Positions 34,677 through 45,436 of a DNA stretch of 64,000 nt are shown here, one piece after another (the stretch's first letter is position 1; each line of letters starts with the position of its first letter). Both the position numbers and the translations under genes were made by a program. The notes beneath the pieces are model-generated. The model did no database searches. It worked only from the letters and a program-made list of their open reading frames with translations, and was not told the DNA's origin. The DNA is from Selaginella moellendorffii (lineage: Eukaryota; Streptophyta; Lycopodiopsida; Selaginellales; Selaginellaceae): NCBI RefSeq assembly GCF_000143415.4, contig NW_003314331.1:622164-686163 (forward strand), in the 5' to 3' direction.

Positions 34677-35626
34677 ATGAAGGCTTACAGCAGCAGCAGC
34701 AACGGGCAGCACAAGAAGACTTACGGCGGCAGCAGCAACGGTCACTGCAGCAAGGCTTACGACGGCAGCAGTAGCAACGGGCAGGACAAGAAGGCCTACG
34801 GCGGCAGCAGAAACGGGCAGCACAATGTGTTCACAAAGGAAGAGCCCAAGGACGTGGACATTTTTGCAATCGAGAACCCTGCCGAACGCATCCGAGCAAG
34901 GTAAGCAAGATTGAGTTTGATCTTTACTTGCTTTTGTTTGTAACAGGTACGAGATCATAGGAACTCATCGTCCGGGTGAGAAGGAGGGATTACTCGTCGA
35001 CCAATGCAGAAGCTGTAAGCAGCGAGGCCATTGGGAAAGACACTGCAAGGGGGTAAGAAAGCTCACTTATTCTGAATTTTCCAGATTTGACATTTTGTTT
35101 CTTTTTCTAGCCTGGAGTGGATCCTTTTGCTCATGAACAAAAGAAATGCTACCTCTGCCTAGCGAAGGGACACGACACTTATCACTGTTGAAGAGATCCC
35201 TTGCGAAATGAGGACTGGGCAGAGAGGACTTACACTGGACCAATGAAGAGACTTCTTCTTGATGTTTGTATCAGTTTCTATTCTCTGTTTCTTTGTATGT
35301 TTACTTGTGTACGTTTTCAGGTGGGTTATATCGTTCAGGTAGCAGACTTCCCGCAATACCATCCTCGTTTCTGCGTCCAACGGATTGAATACGAAAACCT
35401 CAAACGGATCTGCAAAAAACATCCAGACTTGGGAATCTTCATTGTGCCTCGGCCACCCCGTCCTCTTGCGGCCCTTATCTGGGAATATTTTCAGCGACTG
35501 GATGACGAAGCAGGCCTAGGCTTCGAGTTTTACAGATCCGATGAAGAAGTGCCTCCAGGGTATGACCGGTATGCAGCTGCAGAAGAAGCATGGACTGAAG
35601 AACTGAAAAATGAAGCGAAGCATTGA
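34677..35626 (+). pseudogene. Zinc-knuckle (CCHC) gene, copy D, premature stop
   Basis: The exon plan matches the family: 34677-34900, 34947-35052, 35111-35263, 35321-35626. In exon 3, directly after the last cysteine of the second knuckle, the codon TCA of other copies is TGA (35189-35191). The protein would end at about residue 136, keeping both knuckles but losing the C-terminal half. Exon 4 also lacks nine bases (RLDEVLYEAG became RLDDEAG), in frame. The rest is well preserved, so the loss is recent or the short product is tolerated. No helicase copy follows it, unlike copies A, B, C, E and F. Variable window: LLLD, as in copy E. Confidence 0.8.
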
Positions 35627-36968
35627 AAGGTGATGTGTTATAGAATAAGTACTATAGATATTAAGCTACAAAATTATGAGATAATACTTTGAATCATGAT
35701 GAAGCTAAGCTGGATTGAGCACATGGAGAAATATAAGTACCTAGTCAATCAACACCTCCTGTGAAAACTGAAGTAGAGGAGCCCATCACATCAGTGGCAA
35801 GGGCTTCCAATCAACGTACATAGGTGGGGTGTCAAACACACCTATTACATGACAAAAGTAACAATAGTGGCTTTGTATGGAGCAAAAGTTAAGTCCAAGA
35901 CTATAAGCATTTCATCTCAGCAGAATTTAGGGTGTACAAGGTTCTATATCTGGAGACAAGCTTACTTCCAATGGAGATTTTCTCTTGGAGACATTGCATC
36001 ATGTATGTGTGAAGTGCATACTTTCTCCATAGGCAGAAACTTACAGATGCAGCAATTGCTGAATCACAACACATGGCCCAAGTGCTTGGAAAAGGTTAGT
36101 GGCAGACTCTCGAGATATGGACAGCCACCCTTGGCCATGACTTCTCCACATTGATGATAGAACTATTCGAACAATTGGAGTTTTGGACCTGGCAATCTCT
36201 AACGTTGGTGTGACGCTTGGATGAATCCCTTTTGGAATTTATGTGAACACCATCAACCCGAGGTGCCAATTCGGTTTCACAATCTATAACAACCTCACCC
36301 CCTTGCAATCAGAGAATCTTGCCAAGATTGATAATGGAATTTGAACATTGTTTGAAACCGTTGCTACTGCCTCTGCACCACATGTTATGAAGAAGTTTGA
36401 AGATGTGGAGCATGTGGTCAACAGGCAAATGTTTGGCCAAGGACATTTGTAAATTTCTATGAGAAATGGAGATCAAACACCAATCCTTAGTCATTGATGC
36501 CATGCTTGTGATCATATTGCAGCTGAGTTAGAAGCAAAACAAGGGTGACAACACTTCTCATTGTAAATGCCAAGGATTGTGTTGAGGTTCCAACCCAAGA
36601 TGCATCAAGAGGAGCAATAGGCAAGTTGGTGAAGTTGAGGGCGGGGACAGAAGGTGTGGTGGCGGAGCTTAGCAAACAAATGGCTCATAAACATGATAAA
36701 CTAATTATGAATTATTTTAAAACTGTATCAAACTTTAATAGGTGATCAGAATATTCATGGGAATAGATAATTAGTAAGCTCTGCTTTGCCCTAATTCTCT
36801 CTCTTTTGTTCTTCGAGAATGCAGCCCCCCAGATTAGGTCTTAGCTAGCGGGATTCTCTCTCGATCGATCATGGTAGCTCGAGCCGACTAGGGAATCCAC
36901 CGTATCGCATGGTAGCTGATGTGAATCTGTGTAAGCGGCATCGAATTCCTTGCTTGTAGCTCCGATGG
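35627..36968. other. Intergenic region, no gene recognised
   Basis: Short open frames on both strands overlap each other and lack conserved motifs. The stretch 35800-36700 has a patchy coding-like look (for example DCVEVPTQDASRGAIGKLVK at about 36570-36630) and may be a decayed gene or transposon fragment. The end holds the promoter of the SAC gene. Confidence 0.4.
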
Positions 36969-39842
36969 ATGGGTTTTTGTGCGATTGTGGCAGCTCCTCC
37001 GGGGATTATGGTGATGGAGAGGGAAATGGCGCAGTTCTCGCAGCTGCCGCGGCTGTGTGCGTCAATGCGGCTCTTGGAATTTCCAGAGCGGTATGTCTTT
37101 GAGCCGATGGACGGACCTCATCGGCCTCTTTCGTTTGATCGCGTGACTGGAGAAGCGTCTCTTGTTGGTATGGTAGATTTTATTTTCTTTTGTCTTCGTC
37201 AATGAAAGTTTTTCTTTCTTTTTCTCTTTTCAGAAGTCATGCCCATTGATCAAGACGTGCCATCTTCTACAGTTTATGGAATCCTTGGGATGATCAGACT
37301 ACTGGCAGGCATGCTACTCTTTTCTAAAGTCTGGACAGCATTTTTTTTTTTTTTTTTCGATTTGCGCGTGTTTCAGGAACTTATATCTTCGTGATTACCT
37401 CGAGGGATGAGACTGGAACTTACCGCGGCGTGCCAATTTTTAGAGTGTCGTCAATGAGGATCCTGGAATGTAATGCACAGTTTGAAGGCCTAGGTGATGA
37501 AGAGGTTGTAACAGCTTCTACGCTCGTCCTGTCTTAAAGCTTACTGTGTTTCTTTCTCTGCAGAAGAAAGATGAGGTCCATTTTCTAAGCCTCTTGAAAT
37601 CAGTGGAGGCATCTCAAGGACTGTATTTCTCCTTCGAGACGGACTTGACGCTTACGTAAGTATGAAGCTCGTTAATTGTAATGTCGCTGCTGAAGGCGCT
37701 ATTTTTTGGCAGCACGCAGCTATCGCATGGAGTGCTAAAACCAGAATTGCAGTCGCTCTGGAAGATGGTACAATTTCTTAGTGCAGTTACTTGAAAAATC
37801 ATGCTTGTTTTTTCGTTTCCCTCACAGGCAGATCCCAGATTTTTGTGGAACAGGCACTTGCTAGAGGAGCTTATCGAAAGGAAGGTCAGTAGCAGATGAT
37901 GCGCCCTCAATTGAATTGACGTTCTACTCTCTGCAGCTGGAACCGTACATACTGCCGGTTATTCAAGGCAATATCCACACCCTGGGGATAGTTTTTCTAA
38001 AATGCTTACGACTCCTTAACATGACACACGCTATCAGACAATGCAGATATTGATAGGAGACAAATTGGCAACTATTGCTTTGCTGTCGAGACGCTGCATC
38101 CGCAGAATTGGTAACACAGCTCTTTTGATTTTACTCCTGTTTCAATTTGTCGGTTTTGCACTGTAGGTACGAGGATGTGGCGAAGGGGAGCAAATCTTGA
38201 AGGCTATGCTGCTAACTTTGTTGAGACGGAACAAATACTTGAGGTTGATGGTTATACTGCATCATATGTACAGGTATTCGTCGTGTTACACTGAAGTCTT
38301 TGTGATTTTTAAACAGTAATTTGCAGGTTCGGGGCTCAATACCTGTAGTATGGGAGCAAATAGTGGACCTCACGTATAAACCAACGATCCGGCCTTTGTG
38401 TCTAGATGAAACGGTATGCTTTTAAGTCACTTGATCATGAAATGAATTCACCTCCCGTGATCAGCCTAAAGTGGTGGAGCGTCACTTCCGTGACATATCA
38501 AAAAGATATGGTTCTGTTGTGGCGGTAGACTTGATAGACCAGGTGAGGCTGCCGTATGTATGCAATATGTGTATTTATAGTGTGCAACTCTTTTTCAGCA
38601 AGGGAGTGAAGGGGTCTTGAGTTTAGCATATGCAAATGCTATGCAAAGGCTCGTAACTGACAAGCTACGGTAAGGATGCAGTTTATTTCATAAGTTTGTG
38701 GTTATCAATATTCATTTTCATGTGCAGCTATGTGCAGTTTGATTTTCATCGTATATGTGGTCACATACACTTTGAACGTCTATCCGTGCTTTATGAGGAC
38801 GTGAAAAACAGTATTCTCGAACAGAGGTACACGCAAAAATGTTGCCGCTGTTGATGTTTGCTGCTTTTAACAGGTTCTTCTTGGCCAATGCCACTGGCGA
38901 CGTCGTTCAAATACAGCTTGGTGTTATTAGAACTAACTGCGTGGACTGCTTAGACCGGACAAATGTTACTCAGGTTCCGAACTTGACAAGCTAAAAGAAA
39001 AAGAAACTAATATCTCGTTTGTGTTTTCTCTAGAGTTTGTTTGGAAGGAAAGCACTAGAGACTCAGCTTCGGCATCTCGGTGTTTTCAAGGCTTCAGATA
39101 CAATACACAAGGATCCAAGTTTTGACGCGAAATTCAAAGCAAGTAAGTTCATTGTATTTTCAATACAAAAAGCCTTCACGAATGCGCGTAGTGTGGGCGA
39201 ACCACGGGGACGAGATAAGCATACAATATTCAGGAACCCCGGCGTTGAAAGGGGATTTCGTAAGGTAAGTCTGAATTGGATATGCAATCTTCCGTCTGAC
39301 TCTGTGATAGATACGGGAAGCGTACCGTTTTTGGCCTCATTCGCGACGGCTTTAATGCACTTGCTCGATATTTCTACAACAATTTTACAGACGGTGTCAA
39401 ACAGGTAATGTGTGCCCCCACTGCAAAGAGACCCCTGATGGTGACATGTTCTGACCCTGTCCAGGACGCCATGGATCTGGTAGCCGGTCATTACACTGCT
39501 GCACGAAACAAGCCATCACCTTTCAAGCTGAATGGCCTCGAAGCTCTGGCTGTATGAAAGCTTTTTGCTGTTCAAGCTCTAACATGTCATTTTGGCAGTA
39601 CCTTCCATTCGCTTCAGCTGTTATGCTCACAGGATTAACAATGACGACTGTATCATTGCGGCAAGGTATTAAGAAATCCTAGCGAGAGATTTGACTGTAA
39701 ACTCTGTTTTGCAGTTGGCCAAGATATATACCAGTTTTTTTACTCGGTAGTCTGGGCCGGTCTGACAGCGAGCACGATGGCTCTGGTCAAAGCAAACGGA
39801 CGCCAATTTTGTAACAGACCTCGGCTTTGCGCGCTTCATTAA
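36969..39842 (+). CDS. SAC-domain phosphoinositide phosphatase, SAC6-8 (RHD4) type, 20 exons, 606 aa
   Basis: Exons: 36969-37167, 37234-37308, 37377-37504, 37564-37655, 37713-37767, 37828-37884, 37937-37970, 38030-38110, 38167-38273, 38327-38413, 38465-38542, 38599-38669, 38728-38826, 38874-38973, 39034-39142, 39192-39264, 39311-39404, 39465-39551, 39599-39665, 39715-39842. The joined frame is unbroken. The CX5R(T) motif ([12 protein letters not shown], catalytic Cys at about 410) and the following [14 protein letters not shown] segment are typical of SAC1-like enzymes, which remove phosphate from phosphoinositides such as PI4P. Two C-terminal hydrophobic segments ([20 protein letters not shown] and [17 protein letters not shown]) would anchor it in ER/Golgi membranes, as in the plant SAC6-8 group. 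Length is normal (about 600). Intron 7 is AT-AC; intron 2 has a GC donor. Translation could instead start at the ATG near 37008 or 37014. Confidence 0.9.
37971..38029 (+). other. U12-type AT-AC intron in the SAC gene
   Basis: A 59-nt intron with donor ATATCC, branch-site match CTCCTTAAC (38012-38020) and acceptor CACAC. Only this boundary restores the expected reading: VIQG joins through a split Ser codon to [11 protein letters not shown]. No GT-AG pair does so. Confidence 0.85.
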
Positions 39843-40175
39843 GAACTCAGGTACTTCGAAGTCGCACAGGCAGGTGGTAGTAGACTTCTACTCACATCAC
39901 GTCTTTAAATGGCGCAGATTTGGCGAATCGACTCTGGAATTCCTCCAAAAGATAAGTAGTTTCTGATGTTTAATATCCTCTCATCCTTGCGAGCGCGAGC
40001 CGCGAGTCCGCGACTCATATGCAAACGCAGCAAGCGAAGAAGAAGAAGTAGAAGAATGTTCACTCGTTGGCTCGAGAGCTCCTGTACATACGTGACTTTG
40101 TTTAAGAGGCAGTGAGATCCGGTTGAGATATTCACCCATGTTACAGGTACTGTGGGTATGTGTCCCCGGCTAGAA

Positions 40176-40773
40176 TGGACAGCAGCTCTGTCTCCTTGGA
40201 CCTTGCAAAGAGCATGTGAGGATGTGGAGCGTAAATGCTGTTGCCGAGAAAAGTTTTTTCTTCTCGTCGGGCCAGCGGAACTTGACTCCCCGTTGCAAGG
40301 CAAGCAAGTTTTCCTAAGTTGTATTCTAATCTTTCTCTCTTTGTTGCTTGTGGCAGAAGCTGGTGATCAAACGTCCCAGCGTGTCAAAGAGCGAGGTAAG
40401 ATTTTCTTTCCATTTGTTTTGGGGTTTGAGGCTAACAATGTTTACGCAGTGCAAACTGTCACCACCAAACGCGGTGGATTTGTTTGATCCAAACGCTTTG
40501 CATTCCAGTGAAGAGGAAGAAGAAGAAGATCATATGGATGGATATGCATTGACATCACGTAAATTAACTGGCGCTGAGTACACCTCATTGACAAGGAGCT
40601 GTTATCGTGTGGAGGTACTTTGGCGAGTAGAATTGTTTGGGTGTGTTTGCTGTTACTGGAACAACTGTGACCCCTACGTGATTTGTTTTGTCTGTCGCTG
40701 TTTCGCTCGTCGTCGTGTGGCGTCGAAAGCTTTGGCTGCTTTGTTCGTTTCTAGTGAACTTCCATCTATATAA
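40176..40773 (+). CDS. Possible small gene of unknown function (partial model)
   Basis: Two exon-like pieces, about 40360-40395 (KLVIKRPSVSKSE) and from about 40450, join over a short GT-AG intron. The second piece reads CKLSPPNAVDLFDPNALHSS, then a run of acidic residues and YALTSRKLTGAEYTSLTRSC. The acidic run and even composition look coding, but no start codon or upstream exon could be fixed and I do not recognise the family. It could equally be a gene fragment. Confidence 0.25.
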
Positions 40774-41709
40774 TTTGGACGAGCAAAATGTTAAAGAATA
40801 GTTTTCAAAAGACCTGCACGAACACGAGCTCAGCGCTGATAGATTTATGTAGCTTGGAGCCAACAAAAGAGCGCCCACCTTCTTTGCGACTTCTTTTTTA
40901 AAAGGCTTCCTTCTCTGGCATCGATCGAGCAAACACCATTCGAGGACACTGCAAAGAGTGGTATCAGCAAATGACAAGAGCCAAAAGAGCATGAAAACTT
41001 ACAGGAGAACTCCAGCTTTGGTGTCGGCAGCGTCGCGAGAGTACCGAGAAAAGTGGTGAGCGAGACAAGCGAAAAGCAAAAGGAATGCCTTCCCTCTTCC
41101 AGGATCGAGATATTCAGTTCCGCTGGAGCAAGCAAGAATCTTTTGAAAAGCTCCAGACGTTGAGAGGATCGCAAGCAGCAGCAGCAGCAGCAGCCACCCC
41201 GTATGTTGGGCATGATTCCCAGGCGAGTTTTTGTACTTCCGATATGTTCCAAGGGAACATATCGATCGGAGCGAAGTGTCTTGCGCGCGTTTTCCACCCC
41301 CTCTCGTCTGCGAGAAAATGATTCAGTCGAGACGACCAAAGCTAAAACAAAAAAGCAAAAGCTCTCCACTAGAACATTACCTGGACTGGACGATTCTTCC
41401 TTCGACCCGAAGTGTTAACTGTTTCGCTCTCTCTCTCTCTCTCGCTCTCGCTCTCCAGTTCTCACGTCACGCCGCCCTGAGCTTTGGCAGCGGCACGTCC
41501 AGTATATACAACCTACGTCCACAGGCAACATCAGTAGTTGGACCACAGCTTACTGTGCAAAGAAATGAAAAACAAATGCAAAGGAAAGGTGTAGAGGACA
41601 AACCGCAGAGGGGCAAATGGTCCAAAATCCAAAATGTTGGCATCCATATCGCAAGTTGCTGTGGTGTTCTAGGGACGAGGCCCCCACTCTGTGCTTACTG
41701 TGCCGGTCC
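40774..41709. other. Intergenic region upstream of PAO; no supported gene
   Basis: Open frames of 78-174 codons occur on both strands, including one through a (CAG)n run at 41175-41195, but they overlap and none shows a motif. A CT-rich repeat lies at 41428-41457. Confidence 0.4.
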
Positions 41710-41717
41710 TATATAAA
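41710..41717 (+). promoter_or_regulatory. Likely TATA box of the PAO gene
   Basis: TATATAAA in a GC-richer setting, followed by a pyrimidine-rich leader of about 670 bases. A leader intron is likely, with donor at about 42286 (AG before GTACCGCATG) and acceptor just before 42401 (CCATCAG). Confidence 0.5.
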
Positions 41718-42416
41718 TGGACCGCGACCGCTCATAGAGACCCACCACTGCTCTCTCTCTCTCTCTCTTTCAACTCCTTCAAGTGTGTGTTTGTCGCAAC
41801 AGCAGTTCATCACAGCTTCTCACTGCAGCAGCAAGAAAAGGGAGCATTAGTTAGCAGTAGTGGAACAAGTGTTGCTTGCGGTGGAATAGCAAGCCAACAG
41901 CAAAGAGAAAAAAGGAAAAGAATCTACCTCGGCTTTTGGTACCTCTGTGCCAATCCTTTTCTTCCTCGTGCCTCCGACTTCCCCTTGCTGTGATCTGTCT
42001 CTCTCCCCCTCCATTCTGCAGTGTCCAAAGACAGGCCAGCTCGCATTCCAGTCCCCGACTTTCTTCTGTCTGCCTTTTCTTCTGATTAGCGCTGCGCAAC
42101 TTGTCCCTGCCACTGCCTTGTCAAGGCTTGGCATTTTCGCTTCAATTGAGCTTCTCCTCTTCTCCTTCTCAGACTTGCGGTCGTTTAACGTCTCGTCGAA
42201 GTGGAAACGAAGCAATGACCTGCGCAACCAGCGCAATCGAGCAACGCTGTGCTTGAATCTTCTCCTCCAAAAAAGCTCAACGTCAGGTACCGCATGCATG
42301 ATTATAATCATAAGCATACCCTCCTTCTCCATTCAACTCCCTCGTGAAGATGAAGTGACCAGTTCGTCTTTCGCTTTTCCTTTCCTTCTTCCTTCCATCA
42401 GGCCTTGCGAAAGCTC

Positions 42417-44063
42417 ATGGAGCTCAAGAAGCTATGCGGAAAACCCCGCGTGATCGTCATTGGAGCCGGCATTTCGGGCCTCTCAGCAGCTCGTCGCTTG
42501 TACTCTTCCCCTGCTGCTGCTCGCGACTGGCAAATCACCGTTTTGGAAGCGAGTGACAGGATCGGCGGCAGAATCTTCACGTCCCAATTCGACACTGGAG
42601 AGCAGATTGAGATCGGTGCTACGTGGATTCACGGCGTCGAAGGCAGTCCCATTTTCGACATCGCTGAAAAGTCCAGAGCACTCCACGGGGATGTTCCGTT
42701 TGAGTGCATGGACGGCTTTCCGGAGCCCCCAATTGTCAAAGCTCAGGGAGGAGTCACTGTGCACTCCACCATTGCACACGACGTTGCCTCCCTCTACAGG
42801 CAGCTCGTCGACGATGTGAACGACCGGAGAGGAGAGCCACCGGAAGTAACCGCGGAGACGCTCGAGCATGGAGACTCTGGCAACCTGGGGTCGTATCTTC
42901 GTCGTGGTTTCGAAAGTTTTCTCGCCAAACAAGCTGCTACACCTGCTGGAGTCAATGCTGCTGAATTGCTGCTCAAACAGGACAACCCCTCCATCGCTTC
43001 CAGCGGCTGGAACTTGAGAGCTCTTCAAGAAGGTGTCTTCACAATTCAGGAGAACTGGGAGCGCTGCGTCACTGCTGCCGAGTCGCTGCACGATCTAGAC
43101 CTCCTTGCGTTCAACGAGTACTGGGAGTTCCCTGGTGAGCAGATAACCATAGGTAAAGGATTCTCCTCTGTTGTCCAGGCTCTCGCCAAGAGCTTGCCAC
43201 CCGACACCATCCGGTTCCACAAGAAAGTCGACAGGGTTGTCTGGACTGATGTAGCTCGAACTTCTGCTTCCTCCGGGTATCCTGTCCAGCTGCATTGCGA
43301 AGACGGCTCCACCTTCGAAGCTGACCACGTTATCGTCACGGTCTCTCTCGGCGTTCTCAAGGCAAAGGCTTTGGAAGAACAGCAGCTATTCCAGCCTCGC
43401 CTGCCCGACTGGAAGCTGGATTCCATAGAGAAGCTCGGCTTCGGTGTCGTGGACAAGCTGTTCGTCCTCGTCGAACCTCCTCCAGATGGCTCTCAACATC
43501 CCAACTTGCAGTTCATCCACAAGTCTCAGGCAGACGCTGACGAAGACGAGGTCCCTCGTTGGATGCGGAAGACTCATTCCCTGTATCCCATCCATAAGAA
43601 GTCCAACGTGCTCGTTGCGTGGTTCGCTGGAGCCGAGGCAAAGGAGATGGAGAAGCTGTCCGACGAAGAGATTGCCCGAGGTGTCCAGAAAACTCTCGCT
43701 GCTTTCGGTGACAAGCGTCGAGTTGCAGGTCTGGGGTCACAGCGGCAGCATTGTTGCAATGGTGGCGACGCCAGTTCTAACGGTGGCACGCACAGCGGCA
43801 AAGTTCACGTAGCTCACGGGTGCTGGAATCGGAATCCTTTGTTTCTCGGCTCCTACTCCTACGTCGCAGTTGGTTCCAATGGTGATGATATCGACCACCT
43901 TGCAGCCCCGGTTCCACGTCTAAGTGACTCAGGTCCTCCATTGCAGTTGCTCTTTGCCGGTGAGGCAACTCACAGGGATCAGTATTCGACGACGCATGGT
44001 GCTTATTTCAGCGGACAAAGGGAAGCCGATCGCCTGATTCAGCATTACAAGGTCGCGAGTTAG
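42417..44063 (+). CDS. PAO5: Polyamine oxidase, PAO5-like, single exon, 548 aa
   Basis: FAD-dependent amine oxidase of the flavin monoamine oxidase family. The dinucleotide-binding motif is at residues about 11-25 (VIVIGAGISGLSAA) and is followed by the second FAD contact (EASDRIGGRI). The middle shows ATWIHGVEGSPI and the C terminus FAGEATHRDQYSTTHGAYFS, typical of plant polyamine oxidases. It lacks a signal peptide and a peroxisomal SKL end, which together with the intronless structure points to the cytosolic PAO5 group. A Selaginella member of that group is known to oxidise thermospermine and spermine. About 25 residues near 43735-43800 (rich in Q, N and G) are atypical and may reflect a local frame change or an insertion. 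The ATG at 42417 is the first just before the FAD motif. Confidence 0.88.
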   Translation: MELKKLCGKPRVIVIGAGISGLSAARRLYSSPAAARDWQITVLEASDRIGGRIFTSQFDTGEQIEIGATWIHGVEGSPIFDIAEKSRALHGDVPFECMDGFPEPPIVKAQGGVTVHSTIAHDVASLYRQLVDDVNDRRGEPPEVTAETLEHGDSGNLGSYLRRGFESFLAKQAATPAGVNAAELLLKQDNPSIASSGWNLRALQEGVFTIQENWERCVTAAESLHDLDLLAFNEYWEFPGEQITIGKGFSSVVQALAKSLPPDTIRFHKKVDRVVWTDVARTSASSGYPVQLHCEDGSTFEADHVIVTVSLGVLKAKALEEQQLFQPRLPDWKLDSIEKLGFGVVDKLFVLVEPPPDGSQHPNLQFIHKSQADADEDEVPRWMRKTHSLYPIHKKSNVLVAWFAGAEAKEMEKLSDEEIARGVQKTLAAFGDKRRVAGLGSQRQHCCNGGDASSNGGTHSGKVHVAHGCWNRNPLFLGSYSYVAVGSNGDDIDHLAAPVPRLSDSGPPLQLLFAGEATHRDQYSTTHGAYFSGQREADRLIQHYKVAS

Positions 44064-44142
44064 AACCGCAATGAGAAAGTATTTCTAAACGGCATGAGCG
44101 GCAGCAGTTTGATGCGTCTTCTCTAAACATCAAGGAGGCCTT

Positions 44143-44892
44143 CTAAAACCAAAAGAGGACGATCGTATTACCTTGTTGATAGCGAATTTTGGAAGGTCTG
44201 TCGCCTTCCAGCAGCTTTTTTTTTCCATGCCTAGTATGCCTTACGCGTGTTGATTTGGCTATGTAGTCGTGGTTGCACTTGCACAGAAGAAGCACTGGCA
44301 TGTCAATCACATATATAGTGAGTGCGATAATATAAAACATGGAGAATGAGAAAGATACCTTCGGTTGGAATAGTTGGCTAGCTCTCGCTTGCGGAATCTG
44401 TGGAGACAGTCCATATCCTTTGCAACGGATAAGGTTCCACCTCCGTGGTAGTGCCGACAAAAGCTTCATCAAGTTACGTTTCTCCCAATCATTGGAGTGC
44501 TTCCCTGAAGCATCACCTAGTAGTGCCAGAATTGCTGCTCTGGGATTATAGTGGACGTGAAAGCAATCATCACAATGGCCGTGAGCGATGGCGACGAAGA
44601 ACAGCGAGCAAAGGCTGAAGGAGTTGCGAAACTTTGACCTGTTTAAACGGAGCTCTGTCCTCACTAGCCAACCTCCTCTGGAGAAAAGATGATCAGGATT
44701 GATCCTCGGGAAGTTCAAGCCTGGATGAATCCACGTCGAGAGGACGTCAGCGCCAAGTGAGAGTTTTGACACCTTGACGAGACGACAACACTCTTTTAAC
44801 CACCTTTTCTTCCGCTGGCTTCTTCTGAGCACCCAGTAGCTGTCTTTCATCCTGCCAAGACTAGAAGGCCCAGCCCACGAAGCACTGCCCAT
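44143..44892 (-). CDS. Hypothetical protein, single open frame, 249 aa
   Basis: A 250-codon frame begins with ATG at 44892-44890 and ends 80 bases after the PAO stop, on the opposite strand. Composition is mixed: a basic N-terminal part, a hydrophobic stretch (SFSMFYIIALTIYVIDMPVL) and a basic tail. No motif is recognised. Its length makes pure chance unlikely, but there is no other support. It may be a real lineage-specific gene or a decayed one. Confidence 0.3.
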   Translation of the reverse strand: MGSASWAGPSSLGRMKDSYWVLRRSQRKKRWLKECCRLVKVSKLSLGADVLSTWIHPGLNFPRINPDHLFSRGGWLVRTELRLNRSKFRNSFSLCSLFFVAIAHGHCDDCFHVHYNPRAAILALLGDASGKHSNDWEKRNLMKLLSALPRRWNLIRCKGYGLSPQIPQARASQLFQPKVSFSFSMFYIIALTIYVIDMPVLLLCKCNHDYIAKSTRVRHTRHGKKKLLEGDRPSKIRYQQGNTIVLFWF

Positions 44893-45436
44893 GTTTTAGA
44901 AACCATAAGAGAAAGCTCCCCCTTCTTCTTCCTGGTTTCTCCACCACTTTCTTAATCTTTTCTTCTCGCTCGTACGTCAGCTAAGTAGCTTAGAGTGATT
45001 CCCACGGAGCAGCGCTCTGGCTCGAAGCTGGCAATGGGAAGAATTCTAAAAAATCTGGCCACTGCCCGACCTGTGCCCTGCCCTCTTTCTTCCCTTCTCC
45101 TTAAATTTCCTTCTGGGACGATGGAGATGGAGAGCGACCCCACAGCTGCCCCGTCTGTCACTGAAGTCTTTTCTTCCACATTTCCAATGCTTCTCGCTCC
45201 TTAGATGAATGCGCGAAAGAAAGAGGGTACCACTGCCGGATCCCCTGAGATATCGAGAGCTGAGCGAGAGAGAGCCTGGCGTCATACCTCGAGGACGAAG
45301 CCCTCCTCCGCAATAAGAACCCTAAACACTTTACAATTTCCCGCCAAATTTTGGAAAAGCAAAGAGCCCTATTTAGTGATGGAGCATGACATTTTTGAAG
45401 AGAAAAGCATCAAAACTACGAGTGTGTGCTCTTGCG
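44893..45436. other. Intergenic, no gene seen
   Basis: Short overlapping frames on both strands only. A telo-box-like AACCCTAAAC occurs at about 45319, with no gene visible downstream. Confidence 0.4.

Noticed and set aside
40845-41369. 174-codon minus-strand frame with a run of cysteines
   Set aside because: The cysteine run is the antisense of a (CAG)n repeat; no recognised domain.
41947-42453. 168-codon frame overlapping the PAO leader and start
   Set aside because: Low-complexity pyrimidine-rich leader read in one frame; it overlaps the well-supported PAO start.
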